A stretch of 64,000 bases of DNA from Amaurobius ferox (GCA_951213105.1 OX578139.1:70846754-70910753), one strand, 5' to 3'; positions 10,501-23,533 are shown, counted from the stretch's first letter. Notes: generated from the letters alone by a model not told the origin. Program-made: numbers and translations.

Positions 10501-12806
10501 TATGGATCCCAGACCTGAAGAGATCAGTGTCAAGATCTTTGAACTGGGACATTAAAGTTCGTTAAAGTTTTCTGTGCGACAGGTTAGACTGTGTTGCATT
10601 ATTTTCCTGCTAAGTGCTTCTTAGAAGGCACAAAGAAACAAAAATCGCTAGGTACCAGGTCAGGGCTTTAAGGTGGATGTTCAAGCACGTATCAATATAA
10701 GCGTTATCAAACTTCTTGCATCGAATCCGAACCCGAATATATGAGTCGATATTCGGTTCTACACTTTACATGCTGCTGCTGAATGTATGTTGATGTTATG
10801 CCTACAACTTGTAAATACTATTTATCACACTACGGATCACAACGTCTGACCACAGTTTTAAATATTTGCTAAGTGCTGCCTCTAGTGTAATAGCAGGGAA
10901 ACTAACAGAGATCTGAACAGTCCATACTATTGAAACATATGGATCTAATAATATATTTCAAGCATGTGACAGACTTTGATGCCTTATTTAATGAAACATC
11001 CTCGTATAATTAAAGTTTATGAAAATATGCTATGGAAAAACTGAAACTGTCTTACAAAGCTCTATTCTTGCAAAAGGCAAATGATGGATGGGGTTTAGAG
11101 CATCATTAATGTTCTGATCCAGTTTTACTTAACGGTGCAACTTATAGTGGTACAATAATTGTTATTGAAAAAGATACAAGATACAATGGTTCAACAGCCT
11201 AAATTTGAAAACTCGAACAGCCTAACAGAAATGTAAATGTAGCTACTTATAACAGTTTACTAAGAAAAACAACAAGCCCCCAATGGACAAATTAATGCAA
11301 TATTTTGTAAAACAGTCCTATTCTATATACACATTTGGACAAGTGATTTTTGATGCCTTGTTTAATGAAGCACCCTGAATATGTTTACAGTGCAGAAAAT
11401 TAATATACACGTTATTTAACTTTGAATAAACTACCTATGTATATTATACTCAAATGGAAGTTTAATCAATTTCAATTTTTCCAAAGCCAAGTTAAATATG
11501 TTATCCTCCCACATGAGAATTAACTTTGAATAAACTGACTAAAATATTGTTAATTGGAGGATTAACAACTTCTGCTAACGGTCAACTTTTGAAGTTCCGG
11601 CGGCAAACTATCCTAAGAGAAATCCACCAATGTTTATCTGGAACAACTTGAGATTCAATGGAATGGAAAAAATAGTTTTACTATATTTGGAAAATGTTTA
11701 GCAACTATTTGGTTGCGAACTAAATGTTTGGATTCCAGTCAGTATTATTCAGCCTGAAACGAGTACAAGTAATATAAAAAATAAAAATTTCATAAAGTAG
11801 CTTTCACATAGGGGAAAGTAGTATATGCACTTCTTACTTCTTTATTTATTGATGGAACTTTTAAGAATTGTTATTCTGTTTTGCGTACTTATTTTCGTAT
11901 AGTAAAACGAAGTTTCGGAATACCGGAAATGACACATTCAGAATCGGAAGCATAAGTTATTAGTGAACCCCTTATCCACTTTGGAATTCGACGCTGAATT
12001 CATATTAGCTATCATTCAAATTCTATCTACAGTCAATCCTGTGAAATATATGTTTTAAAAAAATTAAATCGAAAGTGGAAAAAGATCATAAGTGGTCCTT
12101 TGTATTCCACTGCACCTCTTCCAGAATTTGATGTCAAATTTATTTCAGCCATCATCTAATCTCTAGCAGATCATGAGAAATATGTGTTCCAAGGAAAACT
12201 TTGCAGTAAAAATAAGGGTGTATAACATGCTGGTAAAAACAAGATGGTATTCGTGGTATAACTTTTGGTAAAAGATAAACCACCAACAAATTTTATTTTA
12301 GTCAATATAACAGTTGACATGATAGTTTTAAACCTTAGTCATGAGTTCCTATATGACAAAAATGAAGTTGGTTTTAAAATACATTACTAATCTGCCTGTT
12401 TATGCCAATGCTAATATTCTAAGCCCTAAAATATTTAATCTGAAGCAAAACGAAATATTAGCCGACATTGAATTCCAAACCTTTTCTATTTGGGGAAAAA
12501 ATTGGATTTACTCATTTTAAAACAGACTGTATCTCACTTTAACAACCGATCTTTCATTTTTGAATAAATCAAAAGGAATGTTAAAGGGATTCACGTTGAT
12601 ATAAATTAAACCAGCTTAGTTTCTATGCTGAATTCAGTTTCTTTTCATTTGATATATTTGATGCGATTTCATCGTATAAAACAATGTACGAATTTATTCT
12701 GTTTTATCTAAATTCATTTTGTTTAGTAGCAATTGTGATTAGATTTGTCCATTACTTGTAACAACTAAAAACATATATTTAAAAAAAACGTCGCAGAGTC
12801 CTTTTT
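10501..12806. other. AT-rich stretch with possible old transposon debris
   Basis: No coding region recognised. The phrases 'TGATGCCTTATTTAATGAA' (near 10978) and 'TGATGCCTTGTTTAATGAAG' (near 11350) recur about 370 bp apart and look like fossil transposon ends. They are too short to assign. Confidence 0.35.
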
Positions 12807-12807
12807 G

Positions 12808-13300
12808 ACAATAAGAGCTTGCAATTTCGTCCTAGTAGCTCAACAGTAGAGCGTAGGCTGGCCTGATCGAAGATCCATGGTTCGATTCCCGATTGGGACG
12901 GTAAAGTTCTTTGCAATGGCGCCCAAAGAAATCAACCCTGTAGGTTAGTGAAAATAACTCGGAGGTTTAAAAGTGATCTTAGTACAACTAGTACGGATTC
13001 AGTGGACTCCGGGATATTGAGCTCCGATTTCAAATTGAGAGGATAACGACCACACAGGAAGCTCACCTGTAGGATAAAAATAGCAACAGGAGGCTAACCT
13101 GAGGTTAAAATAGCAGGAGGGGGTCAGTCAGATCATCAGTTGCACGCCAATCTGATATTAGAGAGTAAAGAATGCAGTACCGACTTCGACAATAAGAGCT
13201 TGCAATTTCGTCCTAAAAGCTCAATGGTAGAATGTCGGATGGCCAGTTCGAAAATCGAGGGTTTGATTTCCAGTTGGGGCAGAAAATTTCTTTACAAGGT
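12808..13300 (+). repeat. tRNA-headed SINE, dimeric
   Basis: A second, different tRNA-derived family. A block starting GACAATAAGAGCTTGCAATT and containing the tRNA-like head occurs at about 12807 and again at about 13185, giving a direct repeat of about 377 bp. The second copy is cut short. Between them is a body with 'GGATATTGAGCTCCGATTTC' and 'GGAAGCTCACCTG' phrases. Confidence 0.7.
12828..12900 (+). other. tRNA-like head, 73 nt
   Basis: Exactly tRNA length. The acceptor stem pairs CGTCCTA with TGGGACG over all 7 positions (one G-T), and the D stem pairs GCTC with GAGC. A B box GGTTCGATTCC is present, but the T stem and anticodon stem do not pair properly, so it is a tRNA-like SINE head rather than a functional tRNA gene. 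A more diverged copy lies at 13209-13282. Confidence 0.7.
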
Positions 13301-13647
13301 TCAAATACGACTGTAATTAAAACCAATAGTATAAAAGGTATTAGACCAGTAACATGAAACTACTATATACACCAAATTTTAAGAGTCAACCTGTTTTGGT
13401 GTCAAAAAACATTCTTCTTCATCAGGATAAACAAGAAGAGCAACCTCACTTAAGCAAATGTGAGTATTTTAACTTCTCAACAACATTCATATCTTTTTCG
13501 CTTTCTTGTCTTGAATCTATGGAGTATTTGAGTATTTATCATATTTTTGTATTTTCGTATGTTTGATTTCTTTGGATTCTGAATTTTATCGTCTTGAACC
13601 TGTTATAGGAATATACTCGTTTTTGGGGAATAAATTGAGAACACGTT

Positions 13648-13727
13648 GGTACGTCGTTGGTGATATTTTACCAAGTTCTTGGTACGTCGTTGGTGATATT
13701 TTACCAAGTTCTTGGTACGTCGTTGTA
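13648..13727 (+). repeat. 33-bp tandem repeat, about 2.4 copies
   Basis: The unit beginning GGTACGTCGTTGGTGATATT is repeated with no visible change, then a third copy stops after 12 bases. The period is a multiple of three, so open frames run through it, but no protein is recognised. Confidence 0.9.
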
Positions 13728-13878
13728 TTTCATATATTTAAGCCAAATGTATTTTAATAAATTAATATGCAATAAATTTAAGTTAGATAATATAGTAAAA
13801 TGGGGTCCTTTAAAAACCCACTTGTCTTGTTTTACTTATGTTTTATCTATACAGTCTGTGCTTTTTAGGGTATACATC

Positions 13879-15714
13879 AGTATCAGAGTTGCAATATTGC
13901 CCTCACCACTGGTCAATTGGCGAGTAAATTTTCAAAATCGGCCAGTAAGAAAAACGCGTAACACTCAACGAATCTGGCGAGTAAATTTAATTTGTGTTTT
14001 GCAGATTTTTATGCTAGCGAAACCAAAGAGTTCGTTATTTTTAAATCGTAATTAAAAGGGAATGGCCGATTACAAAATGTGGCAACTTGGAAAACAAACA
14101 GAACATGAACAAAGAAAATAAATTTTAAAAATAGAAATGGAAGTAATAGATCTAATTTTCAATATGAAAAGCGTAATTTTAATATGCTTCAAGCAATATT
14201 GAACACAGTTTTGTGAGAAACCCATCATTGGAGCGTTAGGGCGGAATCCTTATTATATGTAAAGATGAAAAATAAAATTTTGTCAATAATCGCAGTTAAT
14301 TACATGCATACAAAAATAAATTTTTAATATATGCATACTATAAAAAATTTCTAATATGTCAGTGGGAAGTATGACATATATGTACACTTTATACACCTCA
14401 ATAAGCAATAGAAAAGGTTAAATTCACGATAAAAATATTGGCAGGTGAAAATATTTTTGGCCGGTAATTTTTGGGTCTTAATGGCCACTGTCCAGTTACC
14501 GAATTTTTGAATCTGCTGATTTAAACATTACCCGTATACAAATATGAATTCGTACACGAGGATGGCTTCTAACCTCCGACGCTGAGCACGTGAACTTGTG
14601 TGTCCGAAAGTCCTTCCGAGAGGTTGGTGGTAGAACAAAGAGGGTTCGGTCCATGTGGATGCCCTTCTTCCCCCCCCCCCCACATTTGTTTCAGGTTTAA
14701 ATTTGGTGTCACTCAAGGTATGCCCTGGCCGTCCAAACAGTTATATTATTCACAGAAGTAAGTCGGATTATCTGGATCGAAAGAAAGGAAGACAAAATTA
14801 GGTACCAGAGTTGCAGTATTGCCCTCACCACTGGTCAATTGGCGAGTAAATTTTTAAAATAGGCCAGCAAGAAAAACGCGTAACACTCGACGAATCTGGC
14901 GAGTAAATTTTATTTGTATTCTGCAGATTTTCATGCTAGCGAAGCCAAACAGTTCGTTATTTTTAAATCGTATTAAAAAGGGAATGTCCGATTATAAAAT
15001 GTGGCAAATTGTAAAACAAACAGAACATAAACAAAGAAAATAAATTTTAAAAATAGAAATGTAAGTAATAGCTCTAATCTTCAATATGAAAAGCGTAATT
15101 TTAATATGCTTCAAGCACTATTAAACACAGTTTTGCAAGAAACCCTACATTGGAGCGTTAGGGCAGAATCCTTAGTGAATGTAAAGATGAAAAATAAATT
15201 TTTGTTTATAATCGCAGTTAATTACAAGCATAAAAAAAATAAATTTTTAATATATGCATACTATAAAAAATTTCTGATATGTCAGTGGGAAGTATGACAT
15301 ATATGTACACTTTATATACGCCAATAAGCAATAGAACAGGTTAAATTCATGATAAAAATATTGGCAGCTGAAAATATTTTTGACCAGTAATTTTTGGGTC
15401 TTAATGGGCACTGTCTAGTTACCGAATTTTTGAATTTGCTGATTTAAACATTACCCGTATACAAATATGAATTCGTACACGAGGATGGCTTCTAACCTCC
15501 GACGCTGAGCACGTGAACTTGTGCGTCCGAAAGTCCTTCCGAGAGGTTGGTGGTAGAACAAAGAGGGTTCGGTCCATGTGGATGCCCCCCCCCCCACATT
15601 TGTTTCAGGTTTAAATTTGGTGTCACTCAAGGTATGCCCTGGCCGTCCAAACAGTTACATTATTTATAGAAGCAGGTCGGATTATCTGGATCGAAAGAAA
15701 GGAAGACAAAATTA
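13879..15714 (+). repeat. Tandem duplication, 0.92 kb unit
   Basis: Copy 1 (13879-14800) and copy 2 (14801-15714) match along their length. Both start with AGAGTTGCA.TATTGCCCTCACCACTGG, share CGCGTAACACTC and GAATTCGTACACGAGGATGG, and end GGATCGAAAGAAAGGAAGAC. Each ends with a degraded SINE-type segment ('GTCCGAAAGTCCTTCCGAGA' through 'CCGTCCAAACAGTTA') and has a poly-C run of different length. Many point differences show that the duplication is not recent. Confidence 0.9.
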
Positions 15715-16277
15715 CTCTATCGATCTCAAAATTACTCTATTGACTGAGCTACCCGGCTGTGGAAGAAACCTCACAATATCACTCATGATCAAATATTTAC
15801 CAATAAACTGTTAGAGTTTCAGGAAAGTATAAAATCATTGCGGTAAAATGATGTATCCTAAAATATTTATCAAACATAAAAATATATTTCTTTCGGGACT
15901 TCCTTTTCTCTCGTCTTGCTGTAAATTGTGAATGTAAAGTCCTTTTGCAATACAAATTTGTACCGTCAGAAATCTTCAGGCTTCATGCAATTCCAGAATG
16001 ATTCCATGAGTAGGGGATAAAATTGGATTCGTCTTTTTCTTACGATGTTGTGTCCCGATTTAACAACCACTCTCCTCTTTCTGAATAAATCGGAAATAAT
16101 ACGGAAGAACTCATGTGCGTAAATATTTAGATCAATTTTTTTTTCTAAATTCTTTCTGCATATTTTCTGAGGCACACATTTTATGTTATTTATTACTTTC
16201 CATACGGCCCTTAAAATTTTTTTGATAAGAATTCTATAAATTGTACAGTGTGTCTCAAAATTGGCTTTACAGCTTTG
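15715..16277. other. Spacer, nothing recognised
   Basis: The short frame at 15966-16175 on the minus strand has no recognisable motif. Near 16250 a phrase CAGTGTGTCTCAAAATTGG resembles a mariner end, without a partner. Confidence 0.4.
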
Positions 16278-19200
16278 TTCTGTAAAACAAAAATCTGATG
16301 TGTCCCCGCAGACTTATATTCGCGTTCTCTTTATTTTAATTAAATTTAATTCACTTTTAATTCAATGTTCGTTCTCATTAGATAACTGGATTTATTTTAT
16401 CCCGAATCGTACCAAAATCTAATCAGCACCAGGGTACCGCACAACTGACTTATCTACCCAATTTTGTGAAATTTGGTCCATTAGTTTTTCAACTAGAGTA
16501 GATACAAGCTTTTGCGGGCCATTTCGCAAAAAAAGGCGGGTTCTTTTATCCCGAATCATACCCAAAACTAATCAGCACCAGATTCACCCACAAGTAACTT
16601 ACCTACCAAGTTTTATGAAATTTGGTCCAATACTTTTTTAGTTAGAGTCGATACAAAATCTACACAGACAGACAGACAGACAGACACACAGACAGACACA
16701 CAGACAGACACACAGACAGACACACAGACAGACACATACATAGACGTCACGCTAAAAATAGTGTTTTTGTATTCTGGAAGTCTCGAAACGTGTAGATCCG
16801 TCGAAAACTCGAGTTGCGATTTTCGGCATGATTCCAATACTTTCCCTATACATTACCATGTATTGCAGGGACAGTAAAAATCTGATGTGACAGCAGCACA
16901 TGACTTTCCCTGCAGACTTATATTAATGTTCTCTTTATTTTAATTCAGTTTCCGTTCTCATTCGGCAACCGGGATTATTTTCAAAGGTGGCGTAGAGAAA
17001 GTACGAAAAACTAAAATATCTCGAGAACGGCTAGTCCTAGTGTAATGGGGTTGGTCTTATTATTTTCGTCGTTAAAAATTACGTAATAAACGAGCATTTA
17101 ATGGATATATTTGAGTATACCTAGTTCTTTAGTTTAGATTTTGACGATTTTTGCGGGTCATTTTGCAAAAAAAGGCAGGTTATTTTTTTCCGAATCATAC
17201 CAAATTCTAATCAGCACCAGTGTATCCTACAAGTGAGTCATCTTCCGAATTTTGTGAAATTCGGTCTATTAGTTTTTCAGTTAGAGTGGATACAAGTTTT
17301 TGCGGGCCATTTTGCAAAAAAAAGGTGGGTTCTTTTATCCCAAATCGTACCCAAAACTAATCAGCACCAGACTCGCTCACAAGTGACTTACCTACCAAAT
17401 TTTGTGAAATTCGGTCCATTAGTTTTTTAGTTAGAGTGGATACAAAATCTGCACAGACAGACAGACAGACAGACACACACCTAGACGTCACGCTAAAATT
17501 GGTTGTTTTGTATTCTAGAGGTCTTGAAACGGGTAGATCCGTCGAAAACTCGAGTTGCGATTTTCGACATGATTCCAGTACTTTCATTATACATTACCAT
17601 GTATTGCAGGGAAAGTAAAAATCTGATGTGAGCAGCACATGACTTTCCCTGCAGACTTATATTAGCGTTCTCTTTATTTTAATTAAATTTATTTCACTTT
17701 TAATTCAATTTCGTTCTCATTCGATAACCGGACTTATTTTCCAAGGTGGCGTAGGGAAAGTACGAAAAACTAAAATATCTCGAGAACGGCTAGTCCTAGA
17801 GTAATGGGGTTGGTCTTATTCTTTTCGTCGTTAAAAATTACGTATTAAATCAGCATTTAATGGATATATTTGAGTATTCCCAGTTTTTTATTTTAGATTT
17901 TGGCAATTTTTGCGGGCCATTTTGCAAAAAAAAGCAGGTTATTTTTTTCTGAATCGTACCAAAATCTAATCAGCACCAGGGTGACCTATACCTGACTCAT
18001 CTACCGAATTTTGTGAAATTCGGTCCATTAGTTTTTCAGCTACAAAGGATACAAGCTTTTGCGGGCCATTTCACAAAAAAGGCGGGTTCTTTTATTCCGA
18101 ATCGTACCCAAAACTAATCAGCACCAGCCCCGGCCACAAGTGACTTACCTACAAACTTTTGTGAAATTCGGTCCATTAGTTTTTTAGTTAGAGTGGATAC
18201 AAAATCTGCACAGACAGACACACAGACAGACAGACACACAGACACACAGACAGACAGACACACACACAGACGTCACGCTAAAAATAGTTTTTTCGTATGC
18301 TAGAGGTCTTGAAACGTGTAGATCCGTCGAAAACTCGAGTTGCGATTTTCGACATGATTCCAATACTTTCCCTATACATTACCATGTATTGCAGGGAAAG
18401 TAAAAATCTGATGTGGGCAGCACATGACTTTCCCTGCAGACTTTTATATTCACTTTCTATCTATTTAAATTAAATGTAATTCACTTTTAATTCAATTTTC
18501 GTTCTCATTTGAAAACTGGACTTATTTTCAAAAATGGTGTAAGAAAATACGAGAAACTAAAATATCTCGAGAACGGCTAGTCCTAGTGTAATGGGGTTGG
18601 TCTTATTCTTTTCTTCGCTAAACATTACGTATTAAACAAGCATTTAATGGCTATATTTGAGCATACGTAGTTCTTAAGTTTAGATTTTGATGATTTTTGC
18701 GGGCCATTTTGCAAAAAAAGGCAGGTTATTTTTTTTTTCGAATTATACCAAAATCTAATCAGCACCAGGGTGGCCTACAAGCGACTAATCTACCAAATTT
18801 TGTGAAATTCGGTCCATTAGTTTTTCAGTTAGAGTGGATACAAGCTTTCGCGGGCCATTTCACAAAAAAAGGCAGGTTCTTTTAACCCGAGTCATACCCA
18901 AAACTAATCAGCACCAGATTCGTGCACAACTGACTTACCTACCAAATTTTATGAAATTCGGTCAATTAGTTTTTTAGTTAGAGTGGATACAAAATCTGCA
19001 CAGACAGACAGACAGACACACAGACTGACAGACACACAGACACACACATAGACTTCACGCTAAAAATAGTTTTTTCGTATTCTAGAGGTCTCGAAACGTG
19101 TAGATCCGTCGAAAACTAGAGTTGCGATTTTCGACATGATTCCAATACTTTCCCTATACATTACCATGCATTGCAGGGAAAGGAAAAATCTGGTGTGGGC

Positions 19201-19990
19201 AGCACATGACTTTCCCTGCAAACTTATACGTTCTATTTATTTCAATTAAATTTAATTCACTTTTAATTCAATTTTCGTTCTCATTTGATAACTGGACTTA
19301 TTTTCAAAGTGGCGTGGAAAAATACGAAAAAAACTAATATATCTCGAGAACGGCTAGTCCTAGTGTAATGGGGTTGGTCTTATTCTTTTCTTCGTTAAAA
19401 AGTACGCATTAAACAAGCATTTAATGGATATATTTGAGCATACGTAGCTTTTTAGTTTAGATTTTGACAATTTTTGCGGGCCATTCTGCAAAAAAAGGCA
19501 GATTATTTTTTTTAGAATCGTACCAAAATCTAATCAGCACCAGGGTGACCTATACGTGGCTTATCTACCGAATTTTGTGAAATTCGGTCCATTAGTTACT
19601 CAGCTAGAGTGGATACAAGCTTTTGCGGGCCATTTCGCAAAAAAAGGCGGGTTCTTTTATTCCGAATCGTACCCAAAACTAATCAGCACCAGCCCCACCC
19701 ACAAGTGGCTTACCTACAAAATTTTGTGAAATTCGGTCCATTAGTTTTTTAGTTAGAGTGGATACAAAATCTGCACAGACAGACACACAGACAGACACAC
19801 AGACACACACACAGACGTCACGCTAAAAATGGTTTTTTCGTATTCTAGAGGTCTCGAAACGTGTAGATCCGTCGAAAACTCGAGTTGCGATTTTCGGCAT
19901 GATTCCAATACTTTCCCTATACATTACCATGTATTGCAGGGAAAGTAAAAAGGCTGATGTGAGTAGTACATGATTTTCTCTATAATATTA
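16278..19990 (+). repeat. Satellite array, ~5 units of 740-785 bp
   Basis: The phrase ATTGCAGGGAAAGTAAAAAT, followed closely by CTGATGTG, recurs near 16862, 17602, 18387, 19172 and 19932, giving spacings of about 740-785 bp. Each unit holds, in order: a GCAGCACATGACTTTCCCTG start; CTCGAGAACGGCTAGTCCTA; two ~145-bp sub-repeats with TGCGGGCCATTT and CTAATCAGCACCAG; a variable GACA/CACA run; and a TCCGTCGAAAACTCGAGTTG end. The first unit has an internal deletion. At unit junctions TGCAGGGAAAGT faces ACTTTCCCTGCA. No coding potential. Confidence 0.92.
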
Positions 19991-20439
19991 TAATGTATTT
20001 ATTTCTTTTATAGTAAAATAATGATGCATAACATTCAGTGGCGCACCTAGAATATTCCTAAGGGGGGAGGGCAGTGCTGTACAAAATTTTTATGAAGGAG
20101 GATGACTCCTTGATAATATTTCCGAGAAAAAATGGTCTTTATCAATTAACAAGGCGGTTGTCTTTTTTGTACATTTATTTTTGTCAAATTACTAACAATT
20201 CTGCAGTGCAGTGTAAGATAATTAAATGATTAGAAGAAGAAGCACTAGATATTTATACAATACTACACAAGTTAAGAAATAGATGAAGATAAAATTATTT
20301 TTCTGGTCTGCTTATACTGTATACTTGTTTTCAACCACTTTCTCATGATTACATATTGTTATATTATTCAATTATGATCTATCTTTATTTATAAAACGAA
20401 GTCCAGCCTCCTGTTCTTTGTAACCTGAGCATTTATTAT

Positions 20440-22889
20440 CTAATCTGGATCAATTTCCACTTCACGGTGAATGTTAATTGACGCAAGTCCATTCAGTCTG
20501 GTTTCACTCATACTGTTTCTCAAGTAAGTATTCAATCTCTTCATTGTGGAGAATGACCTCTTAGCACTGCTTGTCGATACTGAGAGGGTGGCATACACTT
20601 TTAAAAGTTCAAACCCAGTAGGAAAAGTCCTTTGGTCACAAAAGTTAAGCAGTTCGATTGGGCTTTTAGTTTCCTTGTTCAATGCAGAGACCTTCATGAA
20701 CCACAGATGTAGTTCAGCTTTCAGAGTATTATCTGATCTAGGTCCTAAATCATCTGCAAATTTCCTTGATAAGGCAACAAATCTCTCGTTTTCTTCCAAT
20801 GTCGACTGCCTTCCATTCAGAACGACAGATGCAAAACTTTGTAGAAATTCCTTATGTTTGAAAAAGTTTTCATGGAGGTGAGTGATGAAATTATCAATCC
20901 ATGGAATGAAAACAGAAAGTCTGTAGTATTCTTCAGGAGTCTGTACGTTGAAATTTGATCTGTAAATTTGTCTGGTGGCACGGCGTGGTAGAGTAATGTT
21001 TTCTCCATGATGTTCCAGCTTCTTAACAGCTTGTTGAAACAGATGATGAAACTCGTTCTCTGCGTTCTCTCTAATTATAGATATAGCTTTCGCAACGTCT
21101 TCTACGTCACTCACGGTAGTTGCCAGATCAAGGTTCACTTCCTGCAGCTTTTAACTCAGACAAACACTGTAGCTGAGTAATCTGTCAGCTGATAAAAGTG
21201 CTATGGCAAACTGTGATGTTAACATTGAACATAACAAGGTATGATCCTCTGTTGATGTCTCCTTGTCATTCCAGGTTGTAATCTCCTCCAGAGCTTCAAT
21301 TACTTGATCAAATAATGAAACCATAACTGTGACGTCATCATGTCTCTCCACCCAACGAGTAGGTCATAATTTCTTCAGTGTTTTGGCACTGATTTCTGTC
21401 TCTCCCTGATTAGCTGCATTAATTTTGTTGGTGAGAACAAGGTTTCGTTTTGGTGTATTGAAAAAACTAGAGATTTTTCCTATTATTCTAAAGCTGTTTC
21501 GGATATTCGGAACTCTAGATGAATAAGTTATGGCTAAGTTCAAACAGTGTGATGCATGATGAACGTAGGGGGCTTTGGGGTGTTTCTCATATATAATTGC
21601 TTGGGCGCCATTGTACTCCCCACTCATTGCAGAAGCTCCATCGAACCCTTGTCCACGGAGGAAAGACGTATCAATGTTGCAGTCTGCAAGGCCTTTAAGA
21701 ACAGCATCTGCAATTGCTCGTCCTGTAGTTTTAGTCAGGAGCACAAACTTAAGGAAGTTCTCCACTATCTTAAATTCAATTTTATACTTATTATTTGTAT
21801 CAAACCGTTTCAAATAACGAACGCAAAGTGTCATTTGCTCTACCGTTGCAATATCTGTGGTTTTGTCACATAAAACCGCAAATCATTTGGCCTCATTCAC
21901 CTCAGTTGCTATGTACTTCACAATGGAATCATTGAATGCCGAAATAATCTCATTTTGTATATTCCAACTTATGTAAGTTGCATATTTTGCACAACCTTGT
22001 AGGTGAGTTTTCAGTATTTCTTCTGCATCAACTCGGACTCGCAAAAGGGCTCTAAAATTTCCTTCGCTTTGGAATGGTTCTGACAATACGTCCAAATGCC
22101 CACAGTTTCTATGCCCTCTCATGGCCAGCCCTTGTCTTCCACAAAAAAACCCTGTTTTGATAATATAGGTTTAAGAATAGCCCTATTCTGCAAAACTTGT
22201 TTTTGCTTGCCTCTGTCCATTACTTGATCCACAGGAACAGTTTTTCCTTCCGTGACCCTTAAGAACTCATCGGCTTTGAGAACTGAATCCTTATGATAGA
22301 AAAAATTTCATGTTGACTGAACTTCTCCAAGGTCTTCTTCCAATTATTAAATCCTTTTGAAACAAGTTGACCTCTAGCTTGTGTCAATCTTAAGCCGACT
22401 TCATGGGGTGCAAAGAGAACACAAAATTTGCAATAGGCACTGTCCTTTGCCTATGAGTAAGTTAGCCAGTTATGCTTACTCAGCCAAGATGAGCAGAACT
22501 TCCGAGTGTGGTGAGGTTTTCCTTGACTTGATACAGCTCTAGTGACAGTGGCATGAAAATTGTAATTTGAATATGGCTCCCAAAGATTTTTTAGCTCTGT
22601 TATCCTATCTTCATCAGTGAGGTTAGATTTCTTGACATAATTAGAAATATCTGCAGCCAGAATTTCCATTTCAACAGTGTTTGATATTGTGTTTTGGCCT
22701 ACGTTTACCTCCTCACAAGTGTTTGAAGACAGTCCGGGATCACGGCTGTTGCTTGCTTCGACTGCAATCTCATCAATATAACCAGAGCTCGGGGAAACGT
22801 CGTTTGGAACGTCACTATTTTCAATCTTACTTAAAAAAAATTTTTTTTTCCCGTGTCTGTTGGCCTAGCCCTTTCCGTTTTTCACTCAT
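20440..22889 (-). pseudogene. hAT transposase pseudogene (TTF finger, DUF4371, hAT-C)
   Basis: The frame starts at an ATG at 22889 (MSEKRKGLGQQ). A region ending FCSSWLSKHNWLTYS (about 22450) leads into the TTF-type zinc finger typical of ZMYM/hAT relatives. DUF4371 follows at 21364-22150, with GLAMRGHR, FAVLCDKTTDIA and GQGFDGASAMSGEYNG. The C-terminal dimerisation region at 20440-20640 includes FELLKVYATLSVSTSSAKRS. Lesions include a frameshift in a poly-A run after the start, several frame changes through the zinc finger, TGA stops near 21880 and 21361, and a frameshift near 21145. Intact relatives excise and reinsert hAT elements; this copy is inactive. Confidence 0.88.
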
Positions 22890-23249
22890 TGTCGTTTTTT
22901 TTTACCTTGCTCCTCAGTTATTCAAGCACAACATTTGCTATATAGCCGAAATACGCACATAAACACACACACTGATCGTTAAAGATGCATTTCACTGTTA
23001 GATCAGTTGAAAGTTCAGGACCATTATTAAATTCACCTATTCACCATGCAGGCTCTCGTTCCGAAACTAACAATTCACTGTTGTCACACTGTGTCGTAAC
23101 GTCGCAATTTATTTCAACTCACAGCAACACTTAATTCGCGAAGCGTTGGCACGATTTATTTATTATTCACTTCCACAATTTTCTCACTGGGTAAACGAAA
23201 TTCGTCTCACTGGGTAAACGAAATTAGAGGACAGCCGCTTCCCCGCCGT

Positions 23250-23325
23250 TCACTCTTTATATAGGGCCAGAGAGGCGCCTATGACGTCACTCTTCAGAGT
23301 AAGGCTCCTCTATATACGAGCTGAC
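23250..23325. promoter_or_regulatory. Possible bidirectional promoter: TATA - CRE - TATA
   Basis: A minus-strand TATA box (CCTATATAAAG, about 23254-23264) faces the transposase and a plus-strand TATA-like box (CTCTATATACGAG, about 23309-23321) faces the THAP remnant. Between them lies a perfect palindromic CRE (TGACGTCA, 23282-23289), the binding site of CREB/ATF bZIP factors. The elements are seen directly; promoter function is inference. Confidence 0.55.
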
Positions 23326-23422
23326 TCATTAAGCATATTGAAGTCCACCATAGCTGGACGCGCAGTCCATTAGCATTAGCTCTATTCGTATTTTCACTTT
23401 AGGAAGTATAATTGAAATAATT

Positions 23423-23533
23423 ATGGGTGGTTGTTCTGCATCGAACTGCTCTAATCGTTATAGAAAAGGTTTTAGTCTATTTCGCTTTCCTAGAAACGAA
23501 GAAAGAAGGAAAAAATGGCTAATAAATAATTGA
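23423..23533 (+). pseudogene. THAP zinc-finger N-terminus, decayed
   Basis: Translation from the ATG at 23423 begins MGGCSASNCSNR, then FSLFRFPRNEERRKKWL. This matches the THAP domain plan (an early Cys-x4-Cys pair, F-x-F-P, and W about 15 residues later). It stops at a TGA after 36 codons. Reading on in frame gives a W-free continuation with a Cys but no His at the expected C-x2-H position, so the domain is probably dead unless splicing intervenes. THAP domains bind DNA and occur in P-element and some hAT-related proteins. Its orientation is opposite to the hAT transposase. Confidence 0.65.

Noticed and set aside
12828..12900. Functional tRNA gene
   Set aside because: Acceptor and D stems pair, but T and anticodon stems do not, and a SINE-like repeated body follows.
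13563..14055. Frames across the 33-bp tandem repeat
   Set aside because: Openness follows from the repeat length being a multiple of three; the sequence on either side is repeat-derived.
17450..17480. CRISPR-like array from regularly spaced GACA blocks at 16-20 kb
   Set aside because: The blocks are microsatellite runs inside ~770-bp satellite units, with no short repeat/unique spacer pattern, in a eukaryotic context.
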